From positions 682,001 to 746,000 of the forward strand of contig NZ_LN881724.1 in NCBI RefSeq assembly GCF_001457415.1: DNA of 64,000 nucleotides. Reading direction: 5' to 3'. This DNA is from Gorillibacterium timonense (GTDB lineage Bacteria; Bacillota; Bacilli; Paenibacillales; NBRC-103111). The translations under genes and the position numbers were made by a program. Below, in pieces: positions 25,908 to 34,925 of the stretch (its first letter is position 1; each line of letters starts with the position of its first letter). The notes under the pieces were generated by a model. That model saw only the letters and a list, made by a program, of their open reading frames with translations. It searched no databases and was not told the DNA's origin.

Positions 25908-28717
25908 ACGTCGTGAACCAACTGACGCTGCGTCAGCTCAAGCTGAACAAGAAGCGGACCCTCGTCACCCTAATCGGCGTCATCATCTCCGTGGCGATGA
26001 TTACAGCTGTATCCACACTTGGAACCTCCTTCGTGGATTTGTTCAAACGACATACAATGAATGGAACGGGAAACTGGCATGTGCGGTACGATAACGCCAC
26101 CTCTGCGCAATTGAATGCCATACAGGCGGACCCTGCGACCAAAATGCTGCTGATCAGCCGAGATCTGGGGTATGCACCGATAACCGGAACGGTAAAGAAT
26201 CCGGACAAGCCCTATTGGTTCGTATCCGAATACAATGAGGGGGCTTATCGCAATTTCCCGATCAACCTTCTTGAAGGCAGACTGCCGACTGCATCGGATG
26301 AACTGGTCATCCCAGAGCATGCCGTTAACAACGGTGGGCAGAGCTATCGCGTTGGCGAGAAGCTGACCCTGGCCATTGGTTCTCGGGAGATGATCCGTCA
26401 TGGGGAGACAGAGGACAGCACCAGCGGCTCTGAGTCTTCCAAGGAAGAAGCTGCGAAGGTCACCCCGAAAGAAACTCCCAAGGACACCACGAATGACCAA
26501 ACGGAAACCACGATGGTGAATTCTGCAGAAGGAGGAGATTTCCTTACGCAGGAAACGCCTTTGCAGAGGGATGTGGAAGGGGAGGCGAACGAGAGGATCC
26601 ACCCGGAGAAGACCCGGACGTATACCATCGTCGGTGTGATGGCCAGGTCAAGCTTTGAGCCGATATGGGCCCCTGGCTATACAGCGTTATCCTATGTAGA
26701 TGAATCGCTGCTGAAGCCGGGAGAGACGGCGACGGCTTCCGTCGAGGTCAAGAAGGTGACCCGAGGAATCTACAAGCATGCGAATGAGCTTGGCAAGGAG
26801 CTGGGAATCCAATCGGTTGATTTCAATCATTCGCTTCTCCGTTATTACGGGGTAGTGAAGCTGAACCGTTATCGCATGACGCTGTATTCCGTCATCGCCA
26901 TCATCATGGCGATCATCATGATCGGTTCGATCTCGCTCATCTACAACGCATTCGCCATCTCCGTCTCCGAGCGGTCACGCCATCTCGGCATGCTGTCCAG
27001 TGTAGGGGCGACCCGGAGGCAAAAGAGTCGATCGGTCTTCTTCGAGGGAACGGTCATCGGTCTCATCAGCATTCCCATCGGCATAGCCGCTGGATTGGGT
27101 GGGATTGCGCTCACGATCTCCATTATTAATCAGCTAATCTTGGATGCGCTGGCCATCGATGAGAAGATCCGATTCGTCGTCTCTCCCTATTCGCTCTTGT
27201 TGGCCGTCCTGCTCTCGGTCATCACCATCTTCGTGTCCACTTATATCCCCGCACGTCGAGCCGCGAGAGTTTCACCCATGGATGCAATCCGGCAGTCTCA
27301 GGATGTTCGTATGACCGGTCGAGTTGTCAAGACGTCCAAGCTGACTCGTCGGCTGTTCGGCTTCGAAGCCGAAATCGGTCTGAAGAATTTGAAACGCAAT
27401 CGCCGCCGTTACCGCACAACCGTCATCTCGCTCATGATCAGCCTGATCCTTTTTCTCTCCGTATCGACCTTCACCTTCTATTTGAACAAGGCAGTCGACA
27501 TGAGCCAAAGAAGCTACAATTACGATCTCCAAATTACCTCCTCCCAAACAACAAGCATTCTGAGCACTTCTACCGGGGTAACCAAGGCGGACAACAAGCA
27601 CATTCTGGTTAACGAAGAGAAAAGCTCAATCCGGAAAATGCTCGGTCAGATTGCGAGACTGGACAAAGTTACGGAAGCCTCTCTGCTGGATTCGATGCTA
27701 TTCACCTACGGAGCAACAAAGGAGCAAGCCGCCGATTATTTGGTGGAGGACAATCGAAAGCGCGGACTCCCCGATAAGGGACCCTATCCCTATCGAGTCG
27801 AATTGATCGGTCTTTCGGACGATGCGTTTGCTCGTTATGCGCGGGAGGTTGGCGTTTCCCCAGAGCGGTTTGCCGATCCGGACCATCCGGCGGGAATCGT
27901 CATTGACGAGGTGAAGTACCGTAATGTCGGTACCGGCGAGTTCGTTCAAACGAAGGCCATTCACCTGACAGAGGGAACGGTGCTGTCCTTAACGGATTCC
28001 AGCTCCGACACAGCGGAGCAAAAGAGCAGCGGGAGTCTTGAGGTTGCAGCCACTACCGGGAAAGTGCCGATGGGAGTCCGCAACTATGAGTGGGAGCCGA
28101 AAATCTCGGTCATCGTCCCCAAGTCAACCTGGAATGCCATCGTCTCTCAAAGGAGCGATTTCTACACGATAGCCCCGAAGCTCTTCTTGAAGAGCGATGA
28201 CCCGGATGGCCTTGAGACGCAAATTGAAAAATGGAGAACCGAGAGCGGACAGGATCAGCTCATCGTCTGGAATATCCACCAGGAGGAGCGGAGAAGCCAG
28301 CGAATGGTACAGATGGTGTCGATCTTCATTTATGGCTTTGTCACCCTGATCACGGCCATCGCTATCGCGAACATCTTCAATACCATCTCCACGAGCATTG
28401 CTCTCCGTAAGCGGGAATTCGCCATGCTGCGGTCGGTTGGGATGACTCCGAAGGGATTCAACAAGATGATCCGTTATGAAAGTCTCTTCTATGGCATCAA
28501 GACGCTGGCATATGGACTTCCGATCAGCTTCGGCATCATGCTGCTGCTGCACCGAGCTTTGTATGAGACCTTTCTCTTCCGGTTTGCTGTGCCGTGGGGG
28601 AGTGTAGCGGCTGCTGTTTGTGCCGTCTTCCTGATCGTCGGCGCCGCTATGCTCTACTCGTCCGCGAAAATTCGCAAGGGGAACATTTTGGATGGTCTGC
28701 GTACGGAGACGATCTAA
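25904..28717 (+). CDS. FtsX/MacB-type ABC transporter permease
   Basis: The 937-residue permease has an N-terminal transmembrane helix (about 20-40), a large extracellular region, an FtsX block of three helices (residues about 325-455), a second transmembrane helix at about 510-530 with another extracellular region and a last FtsX block (about 805-925). This two-copy architecture resembles bacitracin/lantibiotic-type exporters, though larger than BceB (about 640). Residues about 165-220 form a Ser/Thr/Glu/Lys-rich low-complexity insertion in the first extracellular domain. It is coupled to the ATPase by a 4-bp overlap. Its substrate may be a cell-wall-active peptide, inferred from the kinase/regulator pair. 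Confidence 0.92.
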   Translation: MNVVNQLTLRQLKLNKKRTLVTLIGVIISVAMITAVSTLGTSFVDLFKRHTMNGTGNWHVRYDNATSAQLNAIQADPATKMLLISRDLGYAPITGTVKNPDKPYWFVSEYNEGAYRNFPINLLEGRLPTASDELVIPEHAVNNGGQSYRVGEKLTLAIGSREMIRHGETEDSTSGSESSKEEAAKVTPKETPKDTTNDQTETTMVNSAEGGDFLTQETPLQRDVEGEANERIHPEKTRTYTIVGVMARSSFEPIWAPGYTALSYVDESLLKPGETATASVEVKKVTRGIYKHANELGKELGIQSVDFNHSLLRYYGVVKLNRYRMTLYSVIAIIMAIIMIGSISLIYNAFAISVSERSRHLGMLSSVGATRRQKSRSVFFEGTVIGLISIPIGIAAGLGGIALTISIINQLILDALAIDEKIRFVVSPYSLLLAVLLSVITIFVSTYIPARRAARVSPMDAIRQSQDVRMTGRVVKTSKLTRRLFGFEAEIGLKNLKRNRRRYRTTVISLMISLILFLSVSTFTFYLNKAVDMSQRSYNYDLQITSSQTTSILSTSTGVTKADNKHILVNEEKSSIRKMLGQIARLDKVTEASLLDSMLFTYGATKEQAADYLVEDNRKRGLPDKGPYPYRVELIGLSDDAFARYAREVGVSPERFADPDHPAGIVIDEVKYRNVGTGEFVQTKAIHLTEGTVLSLTDSSSDTAEQKSSGSLEVAATTGKVPMGVRNYEWEPKISVIVPKSTWNAIVSQRSDFYTIAPKLFLKSDDPDGLETQIEKWRTESGQDQLIVWNIHQEERRSQRMVQMVSIFIYGFVTLITAIAIANIFNTISTSIALRKREFAMLRSVGMTPKGFNKMIRYESLFYGIKTLAYGLPISFGIMLLLHRALYETFLFRFAVPWGSVAAAVCAVFLIVGAAMLYSSAKIRKGNILDGLRTETI

Positions 28718-28727
28718 TTCGGAAAGC

Positions 28728-28797
28728 AAGAAGCTTCTTTCATCTGGATGGCGCCAATGCGCATGCGGATGAGGAAGCTTCTTTTGTGCAGTGTGCC
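28728..28797 (+). terminator. Long-stem terminator after ABC permease
   Basis: An AAGAAGCTTC-based arm pairs with a GGAAGCTTCTT arm around about 28 nt, followed by TTTT. Confidence 0.65.
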
Positions 28798-28904
28798 GAT
28801 AATGGACGGTAGTGCCCCTACCCTTCTCTCTGAACTGGACATGCTCCTCCTAACGTGAGACAATCGGGTCATATCCCGATCAAGAAGAGGAGTTACCGAT
28901 TTTC

Positions 28905-29939
28905 ATGCAACCAACCAGAGAACAATGGATCGCCTTATATGAGTCCGCCGCCGCCTTCAAGAAGCAGGCCAGTTGGGAGTGGCTATCAAACGGACATCTC
29001 TTCGGAATTGAGAACCCGGCGAATGGAGAAATCGGCTATATCAGCATTCTCGGCAGCGGGGGAGAGGCGTTTGGGATGTCCATCTATTTGGGAACGGAGG
29101 GTTTGACGGTCCTCATGGACATGCTGAACGGAGAAGTGGACGAAGAACCGCTGTTTACCCAGCACTGCCTGCTGATGGCTTTGAACGACCGCGAGGATCT
29201 GTATCCAGAAGAACGCCGCAAGATCAAGGATCTCGGTCTCACCTTCCGCGGCAAGAACGCTTGGCCCGCTTTCCTCTATTACGAACCCGGCTATGTGCCG
29301 TCGCCTGAGCTGACGGGGGAGCAGACGGAATTTCTCACCCTCGCCTTGAATCAGGTGATGTTGTTTGCAGAGGAATTCCGCGATAAAGCCGATGACTTGT
29401 TCCATGACGATCCGACGCAGATTATGGTCCGACACCGGATCGCAACTTCGGGAGATGCCACAAGTGCCGAGTGGAAGAACGAATGGCGCTCCTTGCCGGC
29501 TAGCTCCGGAGAGCAGCCCGAGGAGACCTTCGGCTTTCGGGTGGACGAGCTGCGGCTTGCCCGAATGAAGAAGGCCATCACCAACCGGGAAGCGGTGTGG
29601 GAGGTCGATTGCTCTTACATTCCGGTTCCCCTGCAGGAAGGGGAGCGCGGGATTTTCCCGAAGATGCTCATGCTGGTCGATCAGGCGAGCGGGCAAATCT
29701 TGAAAGTCGCTCTAAGCAACAAATGGAATATCGCTCAAGAAGCGATCGAGGGCTTGCTTGAGGTGATCGACAAGCTACAGATCATTCCTTCCCGAATGGA
29801 AGCCTTGACCGAAGAAGCCTATACCTATATCGGACCCGTCATGAGCTATTTTGATATTGAAGCTTATCTGTCGATGGAGCTGCCTGCGTTGGAGGAAGCC
29901 AGAGACAGCATGATGGCCGGGCTGACGGCAGGGCGGTAG
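28905..29939 (+). CDS. Hypothetical protein, possible DUF7309/DUF6930-type
   Basis: The 344-residue protein has an N-terminal domain (WEWLSNGHLFGIENPANGEI, GGEAFGMSIYLGTEGL) and a C-terminal domain (VWEVDCSYIPVPLQEGERGI, MLVDQASGQILKVAL). This organisation recalls DUF7309 plus DUF6930 proteins of Firmicutes; the names are from memory and untested. It is cytoplasmic and acidic, with no catalytic motif. AGGAG lies 12 nt before the ATG, a slightly long spacing. Confidence 0.72.
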   Translation: MQPTREQWIALYESAAAFKKQASWEWLSNGHLFGIENPANGEIGYISILGSGGEAFGMSIYLGTEGLTVLMDMLNGEVDEEPLFTQHCLLMALNDREDLYPEERRKIKDLGLTFRGKNAWPAFLYYEPGYVPSPELTGEQTEFLTLALNQVMLFAEEFRDKADDLFHDDPTQIMVRHRIATSGDATSAEWKNEWRSLPASSGEQPEETFGFRVDELRLARMKKAITNREAVWEVDCSYIPVPLQEGERGIFPKMLMLVDQASGQILKVALSNKWNIAQEAIEGLLEVIDKLQIIPSRMEALTEEAYTYIGPVMSYFDIEAYLSMELPALEEARDSMMAGLTAGR

Positions 29940-29964
29940 AGGATCGATCAAACAAAGCTGCAAG

Positions 29965-30009
29965 AAGAACCTTCTACCCCACGGCGAAGTGGAGCGGAAG
30001 GTTCTTTCC
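29965..30009 (+). terminator. Rho-independent terminator
   Basis: AAGAACCTTC pairs perfectly with GAAGGTTCTT around a 22-nt loop and is followed by TCC. The T-tract is short. Confidence 0.65.
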
Positions 30010-30152
30010 GTTGTTGTCCGTAAGAACCGGTTTGCTTGCCGAGATCGGGAATCTGTCGAACTGCTGCGGTTCCATGATCTGGGAGCGGTGCGGAACGAGC
30101 AGAGTGTGATGGAGAATCAAGCCTAAAAAAGGGCGTTAGGGGAGCTCTCTTT

Positions 30153-30196
30153 CACGGATTTGCCATCCATCAATTTTATCGCGAGTGGCATCCGTG
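30153..30196 (+). other. Unexplained leader hairpin upstream of sdaAB
   Basis: In the 350-bp gap before sdaAB, CACGGAT..GCCA pairs with TGGC-ATCCGTG (11 bp, 2-nt bulge, 20-nt loop) with no T-run. The rest of the gap holds only the previous terminator and no gene. A 5' leader structure is possible. Confidence 0.35.
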
Positions 30197-30289
30197 AGAA
30201 GAAACCCGAATCTGTTATCCAGGGCGTTCCCGTGCTACAATAAATCGAATGCTCCATAACAAGGATTCCATAAGAAAGAGGGGCTTTCC

Positions 30290-31054
30290 ATGCGGTTTAA
30301 GGATGTGTTCTCGATCATAGGCCCGGCCATGGTCGGACCCTCCAGTTCCCATACGGCCGGTGCTGCGCGGATTGGAAGAGCTGCACGGCATTTATACGGC
30401 CGAGACCGTCTGCCCGCAAAGGCGGAGATCGTGCTGTACGGCTCCTTCGCAGATACATACAAAGGCCATGGAACCGACATGGCGATCGTCGGCGGCCTTC
30501 TCGACTTTGCGACGGACGATGAACGGCTGCCTCGTGCGCAGGACATCGCCCGGATGAGAGGGATGGATGTCGCATTCATTCCCGGCAAAGGGCTGCATCC
30601 TCATCCGAACACGGCCACGATCCGGCTGTATGCTCCGCTTGCGGAGAATACCGGAGCGGCTGCGGAGTCGGATGAGCAGACGATTCGCTTGGGAACCGAT
30701 GAGGAATCTTCACCAGTTACGCCTAAGCCTGAACCGTCGCTAGTCATGACCGGTACCTCCATCGGTGGAGGCAATATCGAAGTGGTGAGCGTCAATGGCT
30801 TTAATGTACGGTTCAGCGGTGTCTATCCGGCGCTCGTCATCACTCATAATGACAGTCCCGGTGTGATTGCGGATATCACGCAGATCTTGAAGCGTGAATG
30901 GGTCAACATCGGCTATATGTCGGTTGACCGCAAGAGCCGCGCCGGCGATGCGATGATGGTATTGGAGCTTGACGCGATGATTCCGGAGTCGCTCATTGAG
31001 GAATTAGCGGGATTTCCATCCATTCGGGAGATTCGTTCGGTGGAATTGAGCTAA
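30290..31054 (+). CDS. sdaAB: L-serine ammonia-lyase, iron-sulfur-dependent, beta subunit
   Basis: The 254-residue protein begins MRFKDVFSIIGPAMVGPSSSHTAG, the signature of the small subunit of the Gram-positive two-subunit serine dehydratase. A C-terminal ACT domain (VITHNDSPGVIADITQILKR) should sense serine. The enzyme converts L-serine to pyruvate and ammonia. The product is longer than the usual 220 residues because of a polar insertion (residues about 122-148, TGAAAESDEQTIRLGTDEE and following) before the conserved TGTSIGGG segment. AGAGGGG precedes the ATG. The alpha subunit follows 54 bp downstream. Confidence 0.95.
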   Translation: MRFKDVFSIIGPAMVGPSSSHTAGAARIGRAARHLYGRDRLPAKAEIVLYGSFADTYKGHGTDMAIVGGLLDFATDDERLPRAQDIARMRGMDVAFIPGKGLHPHPNTATIRLYAPLAENTGAAAESDEQTIRLGTDEESSPVTPKPEPSLVMTGTSIGGGNIEVVSVNGFNVRFSGVYPALVITHNDSPGVIADITQILKREWVNIGYMSVDRKSRAGDAMMVLELDAMIPESLIEELAGFPSIREIRSVELS

Positions 31055-31108
31055 CCCGATAGCACTCGGATCTTGAAACAGGGAAAGACGCAGGAGGAAG
31101 GGAACAAC

Positions 31109-31993
31109 GTGAGGTTTCGGACATTAAAAGGATTGGCGGAGCTGTGCACCGCCGAGCAGATGACCATCGGGGAGCTGATGCTGAAGGAGCAAAGCCTGGA
31201 ATCCGGGCGCGACGCAGATAGCGAGTTCGCCCAGATGGCGGCGTATTACCAGATCATGAAGGAAGCGGTCCACAAGGGATTGACGGAGGATACGACCTCG
31301 CGCAGCGGGCTTACCGGCCTGGACGCTCAGCGCGTGATGGCCCATCGAGAAGCGGAAGAGACTTGCCTGGGAGACGGGACAAGCCTCGCCATGGCTTATG
31401 CGCTCGCCGTATCCGAGGTGAACGCTTCGATGGGGCGGATCATCGCCACGCCGACGGCAGGCTCCTGTGGCATCATCCCCGGCGTGTTCGTCAGCTGCCA
31501 GGAACGCTTCGGCTGGAGCGACGAGCGGATGACGCGCGGCTTGTTTGCGGCGGGCGCGATCGGTTACGTGATCGCTAATAATTCCTTTATATCCGGCGCG
31601 GAAGGCGGCTGCCAAGCGGAGGTCGGCTCTGCGATCGGTATGGCGGCAGGCGCGCTGGTGGAGCTTAAGGGAGGAACGCCCGAACAGGCGGTCCATGCCG
31701 TCGGCCTCGCTTTGAAGAATACCCTCGGCCTAATCTGCGATCCGGTCGGCGGACTGGTGGAGATTCCGTGCATCGTGCGTAACGGCTTCGGTGCAGTCAC
31801 CGCATTAGCTGCCGCGGATATGGCGCTCGCCGGCGTGCGTAGCGTCATTCCGAGCGACGAAGTGGTGGAGGTCATGCTGGAGGTCGGCTCCGCCATGCCG
31901 GAGAAGCACCGCGAGACGGCCAAGGGTGGACTGGCCCAAACGCCAACCGGACGAATCATCATGAACAAGCTTGCCGAAGACGGCGAGTCCTAA
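31109..31993 (+). CDS. sdaAA: L-serine ammonia-lyase, iron-sulfur-dependent, alpha subunit
   Basis: The 294-residue catalytic subunit has the cysteines that hold the [4Fe-4S] cluster: GSCGIIPG near residue 127 and CDPVGGLVEIPC near 210. The N-terminal AELCTAEQMTIGELML and the TPTAGSCG loop are family-typical. The start is GTG 31109 behind AGGAGGAAGG; an in-frame TTG at 31073 has no ribosome site. With sdaAB it forms the complete oxygen-sensitive enzyme for serine catabolism to pyruvate. Confidence 0.95.
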   Translation: MRFRTLKGLAELCTAEQMTIGELMLKEQSLESGRDADSEFAQMAAYYQIMKEAVHKGLTEDTTSRSGLTGLDAQRVMAHREAEETCLGDGTSLAMAYALAVSEVNASMGRIIATPTAGSCGIIPGVFVSCQERFGWSDERMTRGLFAAGAIGYVIANNSFISGAEGGCQAEVGSAIGMAAGALVELKGGTPEQAVHAVGLALKNTLGLICDPVGGLVEIPCIVRNGFGAVTALAAADMALAGVRSVIPSDEVVEVMLEVGSAMPEKHRETAKGGLAQTPTGRIIMNKLAEDGES

Positions 31994-31995
31994 GA

Positions 31996-32033
31996 GGAGA
32001 GGCTGCCTGTTCGCGCGAATGGGCGGCCTCTCC
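31996..32033 (+). terminator. Hairpin between sdaAA and M3 peptidase
   Basis: GGAGAGGC-T-GCC pairs with GGC-G-GCCTCTCC (12 bp with one wobble). There is no T-run, so read-through into the peptidase gene is likely. Confidence 0.45.
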
Positions 32034-32055
32034 GTATATAAGGGGAGGAATTGCG

Positions 32056-33858
32056 ATGAAGGAACGACTGAAACGGGCGGATGCGCCTATTCAAGCGACA
32101 TGGAACCTAGGCGTGATCTTTGACAGCTGGGAGAAATGGGATGCCGAGCTGAAGGCGCTAAAGGCGGAGCTGGACTCCGTGACGCAATATAAGGGGAGAC
32201 TGAGCGATGGACCTGACGCTCTGATCGGCTGCCTGGAAGCGCTGGAAGCCTATCAGATCCGGCTAAATCAGGCAGCGGCGTTCTCGCGCCTGCATTTATC
32301 GGAGGATGGAACGAATCCCGACTACCAGGCGAAATCCGCCGCGATGGGCGACCTGGGGGCCGAAGCGGCCGCTGCCTTCTCGTTCGTCCGGTCGGAGATT
32401 CTCGATATTCCGGATGATCAATTGGAGCGCTGGATGGAAGAGAGCTCTGGCTTGGCTTCCTTCCGCAAAAGCTTATCCGAACTGCTGCGCGCAAGGCCAT
32501 ACCAGCTGTCCGCGCAGACGGAAGAAGCGCTCGCCGGCCTAAGTGAGGTGCTCGGCGCTCCGCAAGCGATTTATTCGCGGAGCAAGCTATCGGACATGAC
32601 GTTTGCTCCGGTAGAGGACGGTGAAGGTCACGTGCACCCCGTATCGTTTGCCACCTTCGAGACGGACTTCGAGCTTTCGGCGGACCCAACGCTGCGGCAT
32701 CATGCATATGCTTCCTTTTCCTCTACGCTGCGTCAATATCGCAATACCTTCGCGGCGGTGTATGCAACGGAGGTTAAGAAGCAGGTCGTCCTCTCCCGCA
32801 TGCGGGGCTACGAATCGGTAACCCATATGCTGCTGCAGCCTCAGCAGGCGACTCTTGGCATGTATCGGGCGATCCTGGATACGATCTTCCAGGAGCTTGC
32901 CCCGCACATGCGCCGGTATGCGCGCCTGAAGCAGCGCGTTCTCGGTCTGCCGAGCATGACTTACTGCGATCTGAAGGCGCCGCTCGATCCTGCTTATAGT
33001 CCGCCGGTGTCGTTTGAGGAAGCCGGGAAAACGGTCCGCGAGGCCCTCACGGTCATGGGGAGCGAGTACGCGGCGATCATCGACGACATGCTCGACAACC
33101 GCCGAATCGATTACACCGACAATATCGGCAAATCGACGGGTGCCTTCTGCTCCAGCACCTTTGGCCTCCCTTCGTTCATCCTGATGACTTGGTCAGGAAG
33201 CATGCGCAGCGCCTTCACCTTGGCGCACGAGTTGGGTCATGCGGGACATCTGACACTGGCTGCCCGCCATCAGCGCCAATCCAATTGCCGCCCGACGATG
33301 TATTTCATCGAAGCTCCTTCGACGATGAATGAGCTTTTGTTAGCGGATCACATGAGAAAGCAGTCCGAGGATTCCCGCTTTAAGCGCATGGTGATTCAAA
33401 GTCTGTTGAACACGTATTACCACAACTTCGTGACCCATCTTCTCGAAGGCGAATACCAGCGCCGAGTATACGCTGCCGCAGAGGCAGGAGAAGCCATCAC
33501 GGCAACGAAGCTGTCGGGGCTGATGGGCAAGGTGCTGGAGGAGTTTTGGGGCGATGCGGTCGCGCTTGACGAGGACGCCAGCCTCACATGGATGCGTCAG
33601 CCTCATTACTATCGTGGCCTCTATCCGTATACCTACGCGGCCGGCCTTACCGCCTCTACAGCCGTCGCTGCCATGATCCGAGAAGAAGGGCAGCCCGCGG
33701 TTGACCGCTGGCTTACGGTTCTGCGGGCAGGCGGATCGCTTGCTCCATTGGAGCTGATGAAGCTGGCTGGCGTGGACATGGAGGATGCCGCTCCCATCCG
33801 GAAGGCTGTTGAGTATGTCGGTCAACTGGTCACAGAGCTAGAGGATTTGTTTGAGTAA
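32056..33858 (+). CDS. Oligoendopeptidase F-like M3 peptidase
   Basis: The 600-residue PepF-type zinc peptidase has HELGH at 391-395 and the downstream Glu in FIEAPSTMNELLLADH. The N-terminal helical domain (TWNLGVIFDSWEKWDAEL) is typical of clostridial/Bacillus oligoendopeptidase F, which cleaves short cytoplasmic peptides. GGGGAGG precedes the ATG. It follows the serine dehydratase genes by 62 bp, so peptide breakdown and serine use may be cotranscribed. Confidence 0.94.
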   Translation: MKERLKRADAPIQATWNLGVIFDSWEKWDAELKALKAELDSVTQYKGRLSDGPDALIGCLEALEAYQIRLNQAAAFSRLHLSEDGTNPDYQAKSAAMGDLGAEAAAAFSFVRSEILDIPDDQLERWMEESSGLASFRKSLSELLRARPYQLSAQTEEALAGLSEVLGAPQAIYSRSKLSDMTFAPVEDGEGHVHPVSFATFETDFELSADPTLRHHAYASFSSTLRQYRNTFAAVYATEVKKQVVLSRMRGYESVTHMLLQPQQATLGMYRAILDTIFQELAPHMRRYARLKQRVLGLPSMTYCDLKAPLDPAYSPPVSFEEAGKTVREALTVMGSEYAAIIDDMLDNRRIDYTDNIGKSTGAFCSSTFGLPSFILMTWSGSMRSAFTLAHELGHAGHLTLAARHQRQSNCRPTMYFIEAPSTMNELLLADHMRKQSEDSRFKRMVIQSLLNTYYHNFVTHLLEGEYQRRVYAAAEAGEAITATKLSGLMGKVLEEFWGDAVALDEDASLTWMRQPHYYRGLYPYTYAAGLTASTAVAAMIREEGQPAVDRWLTVLRAGGSLAPLELMKLAGVDMEDAAPIRKAVEYVGQLVTELEDLFE

Positions 33859-34091
33859 GCCGCGCTAGGCACACGTTCGATCAGCATCATTTCGCAATAC
33901 GATCCTCAACTCTTTTTATTCCGAGTCGATTTCACCCCAAAGAGGCTGTTCGAAAAGGACGGCCTCTTTGGTATGCCGTTATTACCAAAGCGATGAAACG
34001 TGTCATCGATAGCGGCATTCTGCATGATCGCGGTATGCGCATCCATGCGCTTGATCATGTCCGCCACGAAGAATGGCTCCCGTTTTCGTAA
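33855..34091 (+). other. Orphan open frame, possible C-terminal gene remnant
   Basis: The 340-bp gap after the M3 peptidase contains one frame open for 78 codons. From about 33972 it reads YAVITKAMKRVIDSGILHDR then GMRIHALDHVRHEEWLPFS and a stop, which looks like a real protein end but lacks a start codon except ATG 33993. It may be the 3' end of a deleted gene. Family not recognised. Confidence 0.3.
33937..33971 (+). terminator. Terminator-like hairpin after M3 peptidase
   Basis: CCAAAGAGGC pairs perfectly with GCCTCTTTGG around a 15-nt loop. T content after the stem is low, so termination efficiency is uncertain. Confidence 0.5.
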
Positions 34092-34199
34092 GCGAATGGG
34101 GGGGATTCTCCCCTAAGACAATAGTAGAGTTATGGTATATTTAAACAGAGAGAAGGAATTCGGCCTTTCAAGATAACGAGTACAAAAAGGATGATAAGC

Positions 34200-34925
34200 T
34201 TGCGAAACGAGCACATTTTGTTGGTTGATGATGAGAAAGGTATTTTGACCATGTTGATCACCCTATTGGAAAAAGAGGGATTTCACCGAATCGCTACAGC
34301 CACTACGGGAGAAGAAGCTCTGCGCAAGGTGGAGGCGGACTCCTACGATCTCATTGTGCTTGATGTGATGCTCCCGGATACGGACGGATTCGAGCTTTGC
34401 CACCAGATCCGCAGGCACACCTCGGCTCCCATTCTGTTTCTGACCGCCCGCTCAGGCAATCTTGATAAAGTCATGGGGCTTGGGATTGGCGGGGATGATT
34501 ACATTACGAAGCCCTTCTATCCGTTGGAAGTTGTAGCTAGAATCCAGGCACACTTGCGCCGACAAATTCTGGCTAAAGCCCCCGTTCAAGCGAAATCAAC
34601 CCAGCTCGATTTCGGATCGTTTGCGATAAATAAAAGCGCTGCGCAACTGACCATCCAGGGGATCGACACCCCTTGTCCAGCCAAAGAGTTCGAATTGCTG
34701 CTCTTTCTGTGTGAGCACCCCAATCAGGTATTTACCGCTCTGCAATTATATGAACAAGTATGGGGGAAGGCCGTTTTTGGCGATGAAAAGACGGTCGTTA
34801 TTCATATTTCCAGGCTTCGAAAACGAATGGAAGCTGACCCATCCGACCCGAAAATCATCATAAATCTACGCAACATCGGATATAAATTTGTCCCACCCCG
34901 GAAGGTGACTGCTTATGAAGGGTAA
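34200..34925 (+). CDS. OmpR-family response regulator (module 2)
   Basis: The 241-residue regulator has receiver residues DD at 10-11, phosphoacceptor Asp55 in LIVLDVMLPDTDG, Lys in YITKPF, and a winged-helix domain (CPAKEFELLLFL, KTVVIHISRLRKRME, LRNIGYKFV). TTG 34200 is chosen because AAAAAGG ends 9 nt before it, while the in-frame ATG at 34191 directly abuts that site. It overlaps the kinase by 11 bp. Likely target: the GTTTAC repeats before the ABC genes. Confidence 0.93.
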   Translation: MRNEHILLVDDEKGILTMLITLLEKEGFHRIATATTGEEALRKVEADSYDLIVLDVMLPDTDGFELCHQIRRHTSAPILFLTARSGNLDKVMGLGIGGDDYITKPFYPLEVVARIQAHLRRQILAKAPVQAKSTQLDFGSFAINKSAAQLTIQGIDTPCPAKEFELLLFLCEHPNQVFTALQLYEQVWGKAVFGDEKTVVIHISRLRKRMEADPSDPKIIINLRNIGYKFVPPRKVTAYEG

